From Candidatus Nitrosotalea okcheonensis (GTDB lineage: Archaea > Thermoproteota > Nitrososphaeria > Nitrososphaerales > Nitrosopumilaceae), in NCBI RefSeq assembly GCF_900177045.1, contig NZ_LT841358.1, forward strand, positions 1,673,559 through 1,737,558: a stretch of DNA of 64,000 nucleotides, in the 5' to 3' direction. The notes beneath the pieces are model-generated. The model ran no database searches. It saw nothing but the letters and a program-made list of their open reading frames with translations, and was not told the DNA's origin. Below are positions 1 through 8,873 of this stretch, one piece after another. The translations under genes and the position numbers were made by a program. Positions within the stretch are counted from its first letter, which is position 1. Each line of letters starts with the position of its first letter.

Positions 1-956
1 TAAGCCATGGAATGAACAGGTCTATAATGAGAACCTGTTTCAATACCGTGGGAGCGTAGTTCCTTCATGACTTTTTTTCTGTTTTTAACTCTGATCCAGT
101 ACAAGTGATAAGAACAACCTTTACTCAAAGGCATTTTTTCACTTACATTTAGATCTGAATGATATCTTTTTGCAATCTCAAGTCTGGTCGCATTAAGTTT
201 ACTAATCTTTTTTAATTGTTCAATACCGATGGCAGCCGAAATTTCATCCATATAGTGATTATAGCCTAAACTGGTCACATCATAAAAAGAATTTTGTCTT
301 TTGTCAATACCGCACCATCTAAGAGAATTTAATCTCTTTCTCATATTTTTGCTATTTCTGGAGCTGATCGTGATTGCTCCGCCTTTAGGCATTGCAAGAT
401 TCTTTACAGGATGAAAGCTAAAACTAGTTAGTTCACTAATGTTTCCTATCATTTTGCCTTCATATTTAGAACCACATGCATGTGCTGCATCTTCGGCTAC
501 ATGAATTGAATTTTCTTTTGATATTTTTGTTATTCTAGCCATGTTGCATGGAAGACCTCCAAAGTGAACCGGAATAACTGCTTTAGTATGACTAGTGATT
601 TTATTTTCTAGATCATTAGGATCCATACATAACGTTCCAGGTTCTACATCTACAAAGACTGGAATTCCCTCATTATAAAGAATAGAGTGAACAGTTGTGA
701 CAAAGGTGAGTGAGGGAACCAGCACCTCTTTTTTTTTAATGTCAAGAATATTGAGTGCTAAATGAAGAGCATCAGTTCCATTATTTACTGCTACACATTC
801 ATCACAGCCTGTGAACTTCTTGAATCTCTGTTCAAACTCTGATACTCGACCAACCCCTGCGCCAGAAGCCCAGAAATGACTTTTCAAAGCATCCTTAGCA
901 GCATCGATTTCTTTATGGTCAAACTTGGGGGAAAATAACGGGATTCTTCTATTCAT
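1..956 (-). CDS. DegT/DnrJ/EryC1 (PseC-type) sugar aminotransferase, partial at window edge
   Basis: PLP-dependent sugar aminotransferase; 318 codons are visible and the 3' end lies outside the window. Translating the minus strand from the ATG at 956 shows the family's hallmarks: a substrate/cofactor loop NNGTDALHLAL near residues 58-68, the PLP-ring aspartate in AEDAAHACG (D156), and the Schiff-base lysine in SFHPVKN (K185). The family transfers an amino group from glutamate to a keto-sugar nucleotide. Next to NeuB-, PseB- and PseG-type genes, the likely substrate is the 4-keto UDP-sugar made by the PseB-like enzyme (PseC role). Only 31 bp separate it from the upstream NeuB-like gene on the same strand, so they are probably cotranscribed. 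The exact sugar is an inference. Confidence 0.9.
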   Translation of the reverse strand, partial: MNRRIPLFSPKFDHKEIDAAKDALKSHFWASGAGVGRVSEFEQRFKKFTGCDECVAVNNGTDALHLALNILDIKKKEVLVPSLTFVTTVHSILYNEGIPVFVDVEPGTLCMDPNDLENKITSHTKAVIPVHFGGLPCNMARITKISKENSIHVAEDAAHACGSKYEGKMIGNISELTSFSFHPVKNLAMPKGGAITISSRNSKNMRKRLNSLRWCGIDKRQNSFYDVTSLGYNHYMDEISAAIGIEQLKKISKLNATRLEIAKRYHSDLNVSEKMPLSKGCSYHLYWIRVKNRKKVMKELRSHGIETGSHYRPVHSMA

Positions 957-987
957 CTAAGATCTACATCATGAAATGTTGTTATAT

Positions 988-1728
988 CTATTGTGTTGGA
1001 AAACTCAGATTTTCTATTCTTCTCAGATGTTTTGCTAACTCTGATAACTCCTTATATGTAATTGCAAAAGAAGCATCCGGACCCTTTGAGGTTTCCAGTC
1101 TTGTGTGTTTTTCAATAAAAATATCGTTCTTTGAGTTGTTTTTCTTTAACGTTGCAAAAACAATTGGAATAGTTATGCCTAAAGTATGATCAGAGAAAAA
1201 GTCATACTTCATAATTTCTTTCCAATCAATATCATTATCAGAAGTTGGATAATTAGATACGCAATAAGTGAACTGATATTTGTCATTCATAAACTGATCT
1301 GAAATTTTTTTTCTATCTCCGCCCTCTCCTACACTTATGTATATTGGTTTTCTCACCTTTGCTACTCTTTGAATAGTTTCGAATGAAAATTTATCCTTTA
1401 ATGTAGAGGTTCTAGATGCAATTTTGTAAATGGGTACATCTAATGTTTCAAGAAAATCAACTGCCTCTGGATAAAATACACTACAAAAAAACCCAATCCC
1501 AATTTTATCTGCAAAACTCTTTAATTCTTTCGCAGCACTTTGTGTAAGTTCTGATTTTGTAATTTCATTCCAATTCGGATGTGATTTATCATAAAGATCT
1601 CTGGCACGCCACATTTGAAATTTGACAAATGAAGCTCCACTCTTCTTGGCTGATTCTATGTGTAACTTGCCTAATTCTACATCTCCCTCCCAATTAGATC
1701 CAATTTCAGCTATGATTTTGGCATACAT
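988..1728 (-). CDS. NeuB/PseI-family nonulosonic acid synthase, short form lacking the SAF domain
   Basis: TIM-barrel synthase of the NeuB family, which condenses phosphoenolpyruvate with an amino-sugar to make sialic, legionaminic or pseudaminic acid. Visible family motifs are EIGSNWEGD (8-16), VKFQ (35-38), CVSNYPT (156-162), SDHTLG (179-184) and IEKH with a following GPD (205-218). At 246 residues it holds the barrel only. Typical PseI/NeuB proteins are about 340-350 residues and end in an antifreeze-like SAF domain that closes the neighbouring active site; no such segment is present here or just downstream. It lies between the aminotransferase and a glycosyltransferase-like gene on the same strand. 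Family membership is secure; catalytic competence without SAF is open. Confidence 0.85.
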   Translation of the reverse strand: MYAKIIAEIGSNWEGDVELGKLHIESAKKSGASFVKFQMWRARDLYDKSHPNWNEITKSELTQSAAKELKSFADKIGIGFFCSVFYPEAVDFLETLDVPIYKIASRTSTLKDKFSFETIQRVAKVRKPIYISVGEGGDRKKISDQFMNDKYQFTYCVSNYPTSDNDIDWKEIMKYDFFSDHTLGITIPIVFATLKKNNSKNDIFIEKHTRLETSKGPDASFAITYKELSELAKHLRRIENLSFPTQ

Positions 1729-1755
1729 GGACTTTGTTGGACTGTCATCATATAT

Positions 1756-3465
1756 TTACTTATTATTGGTAATTTGATCCAAAAATCTCAATAATTCATA
1801 GGATGCTTTACCTCTATTAGATAGATAATCATTCACAAATCTTTTTCCATTGTTTATCTTAAATTTTGTAAAGTCTTCATCTTTTAGGATTCTTTTCAAA
1901 TTGTCTTCTAATCTTTCAGATGTAGTCACAGTGACTGCATCATATTTGAAAAGCATATCTTCCTCAGGGGAGATAAAATCGTATAACCATATGGATATAG
2001 TTGGTTTTTCCAGAATCATGGCCTCCAACAAGACTGTAGATTGTGCATATGTTATCAATACATCACAATTTTCTATTAGCTTTTCCATATTAGCATTTTG
2101 GATAATCATTGCATTTGAATTGCTTCTTTTGATTATACTCTTTACATCTATGAAATCAGATGAATAAGGATGAATTTTCACTATTAATTCATATTCTTTG
2201 AATCTCTGGCAAATTGAACAAATATTCTCAATTGATTCCTCATATTTTTTTAATATTTCAGATGTGAATCCGGCAACAAAATTATTTGCAAGTCCACTGG
2301 TTGCAAAAAGTATCGTCTTTTTTTCTTTAACATGTATCATCCTTTTTTGTGAAAAAAAACTATCATATCTTGGACTTCCAGTTTTTACCAATTTTTCTTT
2401 TTGCATACCAAGACTTATTGCATGTTTTTCCATAATGTCCCCCCAGCAACAAAGATAATCTGCCACAAGAGGCACAAGTCCATTTATTTTTATATGTGAA
2501 CGAATTTTTTCTGGGTTTTCATTATGGTTGACTATTCCATGTTGTAATACTACTGTTTGTATGCCAAGTTTTTTTCCTATTGTCATGATAGTTTTTTCTG
2601 TTTGTAAACTATCGTTCCAGCCTAAGATGCAATCTATTCTTTGGTTTTTTAGTATGGCTGTGACACTTTTTATTTCTTGTAACGCCTCTAAGAATCTGAT
2701 ATGACAAAAATTGATAAAGTCCTTTTGTATGAAAAACCAAAATGATTTATTTCTTATCGAAAAAATTTTTTCCATTTCATATGAATTTCTTAGATGGTCT
2801 ATTACACTCTTGATTTTTTCGTCTGGCACCTTATCGGTATATTCCCTTACAATGTCACAACCAGATCTCAATATAACTTTAAAAGAATTTACATTCCAAA
2901 TAGCTGGTCTTCGGAAATTGAATAGTTTTAGATTGTTGTTGTTTTTCTCTGCAGCATACAACAAATCATTATACGTAGATGGATTGAATTCAAGTAGTAA
3001 GTAATTCTTTCTTAAATTATCTCTTTTTCCTTTCACCGAAAATAATTTTAAAATCATGTTAAGAACTTTCTCATATTGTCTTCTCATCCAGAAAAACTTT
3101 TGAAGTGAAATCCTGAATGATACTGGGTGATTAAATATGTCATACTTGATTTCTATGTAATCCATGATGAATTTGTCGTCATTATGATTTTCTGACTCTT
3201 TCAACTCGTATGTTACATGATGTTTATCAAAAATTGATCCTATTTGTCCAATATCTCCATAAATGATTGCTTTTTGAGGCTTCTCCTTTTCTAGAATTTT
3301 TTCTAACATGACATAGTTTTTTATGGTTTGTATCAAATAATGAAATAGCTCCCACTCTACTAAAAATCCAAGATTTATTCCTTCAAATGTTAGCATATCT
3401 TGTATTATTGTGTTCTTATACCAATTTGTAGAAATTTCCAATGCAGTTAAATCGATTTCATTCAT
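1756..3465 (-). CDS. GT-B fold glycosyl/polyol-phosphate transferase-like protein, surface polysaccharide
   Basis: A 569-residue protein resembling CDP-glycerol glycerophosphotransferase/capsule transferases with two Rossmann-like halves. The signs are VVLQHG (305-310), VKIHPY (429-434) and a C-terminal donor-site signature with STVLLEAM (476-483). It probably transfers a sugar or sugar-phosphate in assembly of the surface polymer made from the neighbouring nonulosonic acid enzymes. No signal peptide or membrane segment is evident, so it is likely cytoplasmic or peripheral. The ATG at 3465 is the only conventional start, but the same frame stays open and protein-like back to 3657 with no ATG/GTG/TTG, so the true N-terminus may be longer. 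Donor and acceptor cannot be named. Confidence 0.7.
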   Translation of the reverse strand: MNEIDLTALEISTNWYKNTIIQDMLTFEGINLGFLVEWELFHYLIQTIKNYVMLEKILEKEKPQKAIIYGDIGQIGSIFDKHHVTYELKESENHNDDKFIMDYIEIKYDIFNHPVSFRISLQKFFWMRRQYEKVLNMILKLFSVKGKRDNLRKNYLLLEFNPSTYNDLLYAAEKNNNNLKLFNFRRPAIWNVNSFKVILRSGCDIVREYTDKVPDEKIKSVIDHLRNSYEMEKIFSIRNKSFWFFIQKDFINFCHIRFLEALQEIKSVTAILKNQRIDCILGWNDSLQTEKTIMTIGKKLGIQTVVLQHGIVNHNENPEKIRSHIKINGLVPLVADYLCCWGDIMEKHAISLGMQKEKLVKTGSPRYDSFFSQKRMIHVKEKKTILFATSGLANNFVAGFTSEILKKYEESIENICSICQRFKEYELIVKIHPYSSDFIDVKSIIKRSNSNAMIIQNANMEKLIENCDVLITYAQSTVLLEAMILEKPTISIWLYDFISPEEDMLFKYDAVTVTTSERLEDNLKRILKDEDFTKFKINNGKRFVNDYLSNRGKASYELLRFLDQITNNK

Positions 3466-3795
3466 TTCATCATGCGAGAGAATTTTATCACATATTTGAT
3501 GATCTATAGATCTTTGAGAAAGTACTTTACTCGCAAAATAATCCCATGCATAAACTACCGTGTTATTCTCATTGTCTATTGTATCTATGTCTGACTCAAG
3601 ATTCTTAATTATGCATAATTTCTTTTCCAGATCTGATTTTGATTTTATTGACGTATTTTATCTATTCCTTTAATATACACATATGGATGCCAAATTTGTT
3701 TAAAATATCTTTTATACTCATGGTTTTTCATATCTGGTATATGTGAAAAGAATAGAATTGTAAAAATAGTCTATTGACTAGAGAAGTTTTGGATT

Positions 3796-4800
3796 TTGAA
3801 GATTAAAGTTGGAATAATTGGTTCAGGTAGAATGGGTGAAAGGCATGCTGATGCATATTCACATCTAAGTGATGTAGAATTGGTTGGTTTTGCCGATGTT
3901 ATTGATGAAAGATCTGAATTATTGGCAAAAAAATTCATGAAAAAAACATTTTCTGTAAAAGAGATGCTTGAAGATGAGTCCATTAACGCAATAGATGTAT
4001 GCACTCCTAATCCACTTCATGCACAAAATGCTATTGCATCTTTGAAAGCTGGAAAACATGTTTTGGTAGAAAAACCCATGGCAACAAACTTGGATGATTG
4101 TGACAAAATGATCCAACAAGCTGAAAAATCAAAACTGATTCTAATGGTAGGACACACGTATAGATTTTATCCTTCAAGCTTAAAGACAAAGGAAATAATT
4201 GATTCTGGAGAAATAGGACCTATAAAATTAGTGTTAGAATACGGTATAGATCCAGGACAAATTCCTGGAAAAGGAAAGACGCCGGATTGGGCCTTAAAAA
4301 AAGAAATGGGTGGAGGAGTATTTTTTGATGCAATTCATGCAGTAGACAAGATTCGGTTTTGGTTGAATTCTGAAGTCTCAAGCGTATTTGTTCCTATCAT
4401 GGATAAAATAGATGATTCATCATCTGCAGAGCAAATGGGGCTCGCAACTCTTATGTTTTCATGTGGTGCAGTAGCCACTTTGATGCCTGTTGCACCAAGT
4501 TGGGGAATAAGAGATACTGGCTGTAAGATGATTGGAAAGAAGGGAGCACTCTATGTTACATATGGTGAGGAGGTAAAAGTAGGGAAAAAAGAATGGAAAC
4601 ACTATGCATTTGATCATCAAACAAAAAATGCTACATATGCACACAATTTACAAGGTTTTATAAATGAATTTTCTGAATTTTTTGATAGTATCAAAAATAA
4701 ACGGAAACCATCAGTGACAGGAGAAGAAGGCAAGAAAAATCTTAGGGTAGTGCTTGCAATGTATGAATCCTTTGAAAAAAGAAAGATTATAGATCTTTAG
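3796..4800 (+). CDS. Gfo/Idh/MocA family NAD(P)-dependent oxidoreductase
   Basis: Sugar or sugar-nucleotide dehydrogenase of 334 residues with a TTG start. The N-terminal Rossmann fold shows GIIGSGRMGERHADAY (6-21), and the family EKP motif sits at 92-94 (VEKPMA). A GGGVFFDAIHAVD stretch in the C-terminal alpha/beta domain carries the usual catalytic Asp/His pair. The family oxidises or epimerises pyranose rings using NAD(P). It is transcribed divergently from the transferase-like gene and is followed 89 bp later by the PseB-like gene on the same strand, so it probably modifies a hexose in the same surface-sugar pathway. The substrate is not deducible from sequence. Confidence 0.88.
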   Translation: MKIKVGIIGSGRMGERHADAYSHLSDVELVGFADVIDERSELLAKKFMKKTFSVKEMLEDESINAIDVCTPNPLHAQNAIASLKAGKHVLVEKPMATNLDDCDKMIQQAEKSKLILMVGHTYRFYPSSLKTKEIIDSGEIGPIKLVLEYGIDPGQIPGKGKTPDWALKKEMGGGVFFDAIHAVDKIRFWLNSEVSSVFVPIMDKIDDSSSAEQMGLATLMFSCGAVATLMPVAPSWGIRDTGCKMIGKKGALYVTYGEEVKVGKKEWKHYAFDHQTKNATYAHNLQGFINEFSEFFDSIKNKRKPSVTGEEGKKNLRVVLAMYESFEKRKIIDL

Positions 4801-4889
4801 TATTGTTTTATCTTAAAACTAATTATATGATGACTAAAATGATCTGATAATACTATCAAATTTATATTCGTCAAAAAAAGTCTCTTATT

Positions 4890-5888
4890 GTGTTTGATAA
4901 CAAAACTATTCTAATCACCGGTGGAACAGGATCATTAGGGCAAGCATTAGCTGAAAGACTATTGTCTCTAAATCCTAAAGCAATTAGGATATTTTCCCGT
5001 GATGAAAATAAACAGGTGATTATGGCAGAAAAATTTCAAGACGATAGGTTAAGATTTCTTATTGGTGATGTACGAGATAAAGAACGATTACGACGTGCAG
5101 TAGAAAACGTAGACATTGTTATTCATGCTGCGGCATTAAAACATGTACCGGTTGCAGAATACAATCCATTTGAATTTATCAAAACTAACATCGATGGTTC
5201 ACAAAATGTTGTGGATGTTTCAATGGATGAACAAGTTGAAATCTGCTTAGCTGTTAGCACAGATAAAGCAGTTTCTCCATTGAATCTTTATGGGGCAACA
5301 AAGCTAGCCATGGAAAAATTGTTCATAGCAGCCAATCATTATAAAGGAAAAAGACAAACAAAATTTTCTTGTGTTAGGTATGGTAATGTTTTAGGTAGTA
5401 GGGGTTCTGTCATACCAAAATTTATTGAACAAATAAAATCACAGGGTATGATTACAGTTACTGATCCCAATATGACTAGATTCAATATCGCCATGAATGA
5501 AGCACTAGATCTTATCATAAATGCCTTGAATTTCGCCAAAGGTTCTGAGGTATTTATCCCAAAATTGGTATCGTACAAATTATCTGATTTGGTAGGAGCA
5601 TTACAAGAAATATCTGAAATTCCTTTTAAGACAAAAAAAATTCCTGTGCGAATTGGTGAAAAACATCATGAAATATTGTTAAATGAATATGAGTCAAAAT
5701 ATTCGATTGAATATAAGAATATGTATGTCTTGTTGCCTCCAGAAAATGATAGGGTGGAATTGATAAAACGATCTTATACAAACTTTAAACCGTGCACTCT
5801 TTCAGTATATTCTTCTGATACTGTTACATGTATTTCTAAAAATGATCTTAAAAAAATTCTAATCAAACATGGTCTAGTACCACAATAG
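4890..5888 (+). CDS. pseB: UDP-N-acetylglucosamine 4,6-dehydratase (inverting, PseB-type)
   Basis: Extended SDR of 332 residues with a GTG start. It has the nucleotide loop TGGTGSLG (10-17), STDKA (123-127) and a Y134-x3-K138 pair in NLYGATK. The STDKA plus YGATK arrangement is that of FlaA1/PseB, which dehydrates UDP-GlcNAc and epimerises C5 to give the 4-keto-6-deoxy-L-sugar that starts pseudaminic acid synthesis. Length matches soluble PseB (about 330); there are no transmembrane segments as in CapD/PglF relatives. A PseG-like gene lies 95 bp downstream on the same strand, and the PseC-like and NeuB-like genes are on the other strand at the window start. A C5-retaining activity cannot be excluded by eye. 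Confidence 0.88.
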   Translation: MFDNKTILITGGTGSLGQALAERLLSLNPKAIRIFSRDENKQVIMAEKFQDDRLRFLIGDVRDKERLRRAVENVDIVIHAAALKHVPVAEYNPFEFIKTNIDGSQNVVDVSMDEQVEICLAVSTDKAVSPLNLYGATKLAMEKLFIAANHYKGKRQTKFSCVRYGNVLGSRGSVIPKFIEQIKSQGMITVTDPNMTRFNIAMNEALDLIINALNFAKGSEVFIPKLVSYKLSDLVGALQEISEIPFKTKKIPVRIGEKHHEILLNEYESKYSIEYKNMYVLLPPENDRVELIKRSYTNFKPCTLSVYSSDTVTCISKNDLKKILIKHGLVPQ

Positions 5889-5983
5889 TTCTGAAGTGAA
5901 TTTTCTACATAATAAATAATTTTGTGTGTAAAGTATATGATTGACTAAAATAGTTAATTTATCATTAAATAGTTGAAATCGTA

Positions 5984-6979
5984 GTGATTCAAAATAAAAA
6001 TAAACTGCGTATAGCATTTAGAGTAGATAGCAGTAAAACACTTGGACTTGGACATCTCAAAAGATGCTTATCTATTGCTGAGTATTTTTCAAAAAAGGGT
6101 ATGGAGTGCATCTTTCTAATTTCTAATAATAATAAAGAAGAAATTGAAAAATATGGACATATAGTCTTCAAAGTGAATCAGACTCATACAGAAGGAATCA
6201 TGATTAAAAAGATCCTTGAGAAAGAAAAATGTAAAGCACTCATAATTGACTCCAAAAGAAAATCTATTCTGAAAATAATTAAATCTGTAAAGGATAGTGT
6301 CAAAGTAGTTTTAATTGATAACAGGCAATTTGCTAATCATGCTGATTTAGCAATATTGCCTGGTATACGTGAACAATTTGGAGTCTGTCCAGAAAATTGT
6401 CTTGTTGGGCTAAAATATGTTATCATAAATCCTGAATTTAAACAGCAAAAAATAAGAAAGAAAAAAAATGTAATACTTCTTTCTATGGGTGGATCTGATA
6501 AAAAAAATATAACATTTCGTATTGTATCAGAGTTTAAAAAAGTAACATCTGACTTCAAGTTACTTGTAATCCTAGGAAAGTTTTATGTTGGTGAAAACAA
6601 ATTACGTAATCTAATTTCAAATGATGATCGTTTTAAAATCATTAAAGATCCTCAAAATTTTCCACATCTTATGTTTGAATGCTCTGTTGGCATAATTGCA
6701 TTTGGTATAACGGTTTATGAATCTGTATTCGCAAGATTACCTATATTTGTAATATCCCATAGTAACGAAAATGATATCTCTGCAAAGCGGATGGCAAATT
6801 GTAATTGGTTTAAATATCTTGGAAAATATAATAAAATAAAATATAAAGATGCTGTAAACGAAATAATCTCATATTTTCATAATGATCAATTGCTAAAAAT
6901 GTCATCATACAATAGTATTATTGATGATAAAGGTGCAGAACGAATTGCAAACGTCATACTGCAAATCATTCACAGCTGA
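5984..6979 (+). CDS. PseG-like UDP-sugar hydrolase (nonulosonic acid synthesis)
   Basis: A 331-residue GT-B-like protein, GTG start. The N-terminus has RVDSSKTLGLGHLKRCLSIA (13-32), matching the PseG signature in which the His of GHxxRC (H24 here) is catalytic. PseG removes UDP from UDP-2,4-diacetamido-2,4,6-trideoxy-L-altrose before condensation by PseI. Later features also fit, including LLSMGGSDKKN near 160-175 and an EC..GI.AFGITVYE stretch with the phosphate-binding Glu. It follows the PseB-like gene. No PseH acetyltransferase or PseF cytidylyltransferase is visible in the window; they may lie beyond the left edge. Confidence 0.82.
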   Translation: MIQNKNKLRIAFRVDSSKTLGLGHLKRCLSIAEYFSKKGMECIFLISNNNKEEIEKYGHIVFKVNQTHTEGIMIKKILEKEKCKALIIDSKRKSILKIIKSVKDSVKVVLIDNRQFANHADLAILPGIREQFGVCPENCLVGLKYVIINPEFKQQKIRKKKNVILLSMGGSDKKNITFRIVSEFKKVTSDFKLLVILGKFYVGENKLRNLISNDDRFKIIKDPQNFPHLMFECSVGIIAFGITVYESVFARLPIFVISHSNENDISAKRMANCNWFKYLGKYNKIKYKDAVNEIISYFHNDQLLKMSSYNSIIDDKGAERIANVILQIIHS

Positions 6980-7154
6980 TTCATTTGTTTGATTAAACCT
7001 GAAAATAAAATTACGATTATAATGTTTGTTATCATAATCTAGATATATTCGTTAATTGCTTGATTCACATGATTGGTTGACTATAAAATTAAATTTATCA
7101 AAGACAGAATTTTTAATAACTTTACTAGGTATCAATTATAAAATCTGGTAATAA

Positions 7155-8063
7155 GTGAATAATTTGAATCTTCATAAAGGAAAACCAATCTGGAAATCAA
7201 AAAAATATTCTGTTGTTGATTGTATCAGATGTGGATTTTGTCATCTTAATCCAATACCTGAATTAAAGGATCTAGAGAAGATGTATGCACATCACTTCTA
7301 TCAATCCATGAAACCAAAATATATCAAAAAAGATGAATCTGAATTATCATATTGGAATATTACATTTGATGATAAATTAGATACTATTGAATCAAAAATC
7401 AGAAAGAAAAAGAAAAAAATCTTAGATATAGGTTGCGGCCCTGGTTTCTTTCTAAAAAGAGCTAAGGAAAGAGGATGGAATGTCCTGGGTGTAGAACCTT
7501 CAACTACCGCCGCTCGTTATGCTAAGAGTAACGGAATACCTATTATTGAATCCCTTTTCGAACAATATCAGTCGCATACAAGTGATAAATTTGATGCAAT
7601 TCATTCCAAGTTTCTGTTGGAACATGTAATAGATCCCTCTGGCACATGTAAAAGCTGTTATAACTTACTCAATAAAGGAGGAATAGTTTGTTTTGAGGTT
7701 CCAAATGATTTCAATATTCTTCAAAATATTGTGATTAAAACTATGAAAAAACCTTACTACTGGGTAGCATCCCCCGAACATGTTAACTATTTTACGCCCA
7801 AATCATTAACGAGTCTGCTTAGAAAATCTGGGTTTAAGATAGTTTATACTGAATCTACATTTCCTCTTGAATTGTTTTTGTTGTTTGGATTAGATTATGT
7901 TGGGAATGATAAAGTTGGACAAAAAATTCATGGGATGCGAATGAAACTTGAAACTGCTATTCGTTCATCTGGATATAATGAATTAAAACGTGAACTTTAC
8001 AACTATCTTGCACATAAAGGCTTAGGAAGAGAATTTATTGTATATGCTCAAAAAAATAAATAA
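7155..8063 (+). CDS. Class I SAM-dependent methyltransferase with N-terminal CxxC metal-binding segment
   Basis: A 302-residue methyltransferase with a GTG start. Motif I is LDIGCGPGFF (about 90-99), followed by the acidic residue in GVEPS, and a motif IV-like LLEHVIDP. An N-terminal DCIRCGFCHLNP (22-33) has three cysteines as in the zinc-binding region of sugar C-methyltransferases and other Methyltransf_23 proteins. The next part of the N-terminus is short compared with full C-methyltransferases. Set among surface-sugar genes, it probably methylates a sugar or lipid carrier, but the target is unknown. A 176-bp AT-rich gap precedes it and the next gene is convergent. Confidence 0.8.
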   Translation: MNNLNLHKGKPIWKSKKYSVVDCIRCGFCHLNPIPELKDLEKMYAHHFYQSMKPKYIKKDESELSYWNITFDDKLDTIESKIRKKKKKILDIGCGPGFFLKRAKERGWNVLGVEPSTTAARYAKSNGIPIIESLFEQYQSHTSDKFDAIHSKFLLEHVIDPSGTCKSCYNLLNKGGIVCFEVPNDFNILQNIVIKTMKKPYYWVASPEHVNYFTPKSLTSLLRKSGFKIVYTESTFPLELFLLFGLDYVGNDKVGQKIHGMRMKLETAIRSSGYNELKRELYNYLAHKGLGREFIVYAQKNK

Positions 8064-8087
8064 CTTTCTAATAATTTCCTTATCACG

Positions 8088-8873
8088 TTAATTTGTGTTA
8101 TAACTTCCAAACCAAGCACTAGACAGCCATCCTCCGTCTATTACTATATTCTGTCCTGTAACAAATCCCGCGTCTTTAGATGTCAGAAATTCTATTGCCG
8201 CGCTTACATCATTAACTTCTCCTAGTCGTACAAGTGGCGTTCTTGCTAGCATGCGAGATTCACTTTTTGGATCAAGACTGAGGAACCAATTGGTTCTGGG
8301 TGTTTTTATGGGACCTGGAGAAACTGCATTTACAGTTATCTTATACTTTGCCCATTCTACTGCTAATGCTCGTGTAAGCCCAATTACACCGGTCTTTGCT
8401 GCTGCATATGCAGCTCTTTGTGGATATGTTGCAACTGAATGAAAACTAGAAATGTTAACAATTCTGCCGTATTTTGATTTTATCATCTGTTTGCCAACTT
8501 CTTTGCAAACAATAAAAGTTCCAGTCAAATCTGTATCGATTACTCTTTTCCATTCTTCAATATTGAGATCTTCACTTGGACCTATTGCAGGACCAGAAGC
8601 TGCAGAATTTACCAAAACGTCAATATGTTCATGTCTTGAAATTACTTGCTCAACCATTTCTTTTACTGATGATGGATCAATTATGTCGCATGTCAAAAAC
8701 GAAGCTATTCCTCCCTTCTTTATGATCTTTTTTGTCACTTGTTTTATTTCCTTATCTGTTCTAGATATCAAAATGCAATTGAACCCCTTTGAGGCTAATT
8801 TCTCTGCAATTCCTCTGCCTATTCCTCTGCCTGCACCTGTGATTATCGCTGTCTGTTTTTTCATTACATTCAC
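8088..8873 (-). CDS. Short-chain dehydrogenase/reductase (classical SDR)
   Basis: A 261-residue classical SDR. It has the NAD(P) loop TGAGRGIGRG (12-21), a central NSAASG (NAAG-like), ISSFHS carrying the catalytic Ser, and the YAAAK catalytic Tyr-Lys motif. The C-terminal VIDGGW is also typical of FabG-like enzymes. Its start overlaps the stop of the upstream ATP-grasp gene by 4 bp (ATGA type), so the two are translationally coupled. The partner genes (ATP-grasp, IolB-like, epimerase) suggest it reduces or oxidises a sugar-derived intermediate rather than acting in fatty-acid synthesis. An internal M4 is an equally possible start. Confidence 0.88.
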   Translation of the reverse strand: MNVMKKQTAIITGAGRGIGRGIAEKLASKGFNCILISRTDKEIKQVTKKIIKKGGIASFLTCDIIDPSSVKEMVEQVISRHEHIDVLVNSAASGPAIGPSEDLNIEEWKRVIDTDLTGTFIVCKEVGKQMIKSKYGRIVNISSFHSVATYPQRAAYAAAKTGVIGLTRALAVEWAKYKITVNAVSPGPIKTPRTNWFLSLDPKSESRMLARTPLVRLGEVNDVSAAIEFLTSKDAGFVTGQNIVIDGGWLSSAWFGSYNTN

